DNA of 12,383 nucleotides from NCBI GenBank assembly GCA_036555125.1, contig DATBLY010000181.1:1-12383 (forward strand), given 5' to 3'. Each line of letters opens with the position of its first letter. The first letter of the stretch is position 1. A program made the position numbers and the translations under genes. The stretch comes from DATBLY01 sp036555125 (lineage in GTDB: Bacteria > Actinomycetota > UBA4738 > HRBIN12). The notes under the pieces are model-generated. The model did not search any database. It worked only from the letters and a program-made list of their open reading frames with translations, and was not told where the DNA came from. This document shows, piece by piece, positions 12,073-12,383 of the stretch.

Positions 12073-12098
12073 CAGGCCGTTGGCGCGCAGGCCCTTGG
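12069..12098 (+). repeat. 15-bp tandem duplication at the tRNA-Arg 3' end
   Basis: CGCGCAGGCCGTTGG (12069-12083) is followed directly by CGCGCAGGCCCTTGG (12084-12098), with one mismatch. The first copy begins with the last four bases of the tRNA. Confidence 0.8.
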
Positions 12099-12131
12099 CG
12101 TCCCGGTCGGGATGGCGTCGTGGCCAGGAAG

Positions 12132-12177
12132 GAGGTCGACGACCTCGCGATGGCCCGATAGAGCTGCCCTCATCGGG
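12132..12177. repeat. Inverted repeats between tRNA-Arg and the BON gene
   Basis: The 171-bp gap 12073-12243 holds no convincing gene. It contains GAGGTCG-A-CGACCTC (12132-12146), a 15-bp palindrome, and CCCGAT (12154-12159) with ATCGGG (12172-12177) around a 12-nt loop. The second could end the tRNA transcript; the first could be a protein-binding site. Neither has a U-tract. Confidence 0.4.
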
Positions 12178-12187
12178 AACGAGCACG

Positions 12188-12217
12188 TTGCGAGCACCCA
12201 ACCCCTCCACGTAGTGT
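12188..12217 (+). promoter_or_regulatory. Promoter TTGCGA-N18-TAGTGT for the BON-domain gene
   Basis: -35-like TTGCGA (12188-12193) and -10 TAGTGT (12212-12217) are 18 bp apart. The leader to the ATG at 12244 is about 20 nt and carries GAGG (12233-12236) 7 nt before the start. It is the only promoter in the window for which I see both elements. Confidence 0.55.
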
Positions 12218-12243
12218 CAGCACCGTCGAGACGAGGCGACCTC

Positions 12244-12383
12244 ATGGCGGTGGGAGACGCGCGGTTGGCGGATGAGGCTCTTGGACGCTCGGTACGCGAC
12301 GAGTTGTCGTCGGATCCGAAGATCACCGTCGACGCGGACATCCGCGTGTCGGTCGCGGACGGCGACGTCACGCTGCACGGGAC
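12244..12383 (+). CDS. BON-domain (OsmY-like) protein, 5' part only
   Basis: The gene runs off the window after 46 complete codons. RSVRDELSSDPKITVDADIR (15-34) followed by VSVADGDVTLHG (35-46) is the first half of a BON domain, a small alpha/beta module thought to bind phospholipid membranes and found in periplasmic stress proteins such as OsmY and in hemolysin-like or CBS-fused cytoplasmic proteins. There is no signal peptide at the N-terminus, so this member is probably cytoplasmic or membrane-peripheral. Total length and any additional domains cannot be seen. It has its own promoter and Shine-Dalgarno. Confidence 0.82.
   Translation, partial: MAVGDARLADEALGRSVRDELSSDPKITVDADIRVSVADGDVTLHG

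Noticed and set aside
12132..12177. Inverted repeats as an insertion-sequence end or CRISPR remnant
   Set aside because: The repeats are short, do not recur with regular spacing, and no transposase or cas gene is present.

Overview
The window is GC-rich (roughly 70% by eye), densely packed chromosomal DNA. It most resembles a high-GC Actinomycetota. Supporting hints are a Ddn-like F420-dependent reductase family protein, a HisN/IMPase-type phosphatase, a mycobacterial-type SGNH arylesterase, frequent TANNNT -10 boxes right before start codons, and tRNA genes with and without encoded CCA. A GC-rich Chloroflexota lineage such as Limnocylindria is not excluded. There is no CRISPR array, transposase, integrase or phage gene, and both ends cut through genes.

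Layout. 1-1001: 3' end of an inositol-monophosphatase/HisN-like gene followed 2 nt later by an SGNH esterase (+). 1057-5628: a metabolic island with a Ddn-like protein and an ornithine-cyclodeaminase/mu-crystallin dehydrogenase (- strand, ATGA-coupled), a divergent PLP aminotransferase (+), a convergent Rieske oxygenase alpha subunit with the Glu-type bridging residue (-), and a divergent TetR regulator (+). 5625-6077: an uncharacterised HExxH protein (-). 6118-8257: AzlC and AzlD amino-acid exporter subunits (+, ATGA-coupled), then a DmpA/P1-family aminopeptidase (+). 8277-9136: a secreted lysyl-oxidase-family protein (-) whose start codon lies 2 nt after the 3' end of a tRNA-Pro(TGG). 9261-10892: a LapA-domain membrane protein (+), a six-TM voltage-gated K+ channel (-) and a small membrane-anchored unknown (+). 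10938-11807: a PhzF-family isomerase (-). 11878-12072: tRNA-Gly(TCC) and tRNA-Arg(TCT) (+). 12244-end: the start of a BON-domain protein (+).

How the genes may work together. The oxygenase, aminotransferase, cyclodeaminase and TetR genes look like a small regulated pathway for an amino-acid-derived compound, perhaps an N-methylated or quaternary amine; the substrate is not readable from sequence and no reductase partner is present. AzlCD plus the aminopeptidase suggest peptide hydrolysis coupled to amino-acid export.

The clearest non-coding signal concerns RNA ends. Seven protein genes have a -10-like hexamer ending 6-9 nt before the start codon and no well-placed Shine-Dalgarno, predicting leaderless mRNAs. 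The three tRNA genes have the same spacing to their mature 5' ends. Convergent gene pairs end in GC-rich hairpins that often include the stop codons and lack a U-tract.
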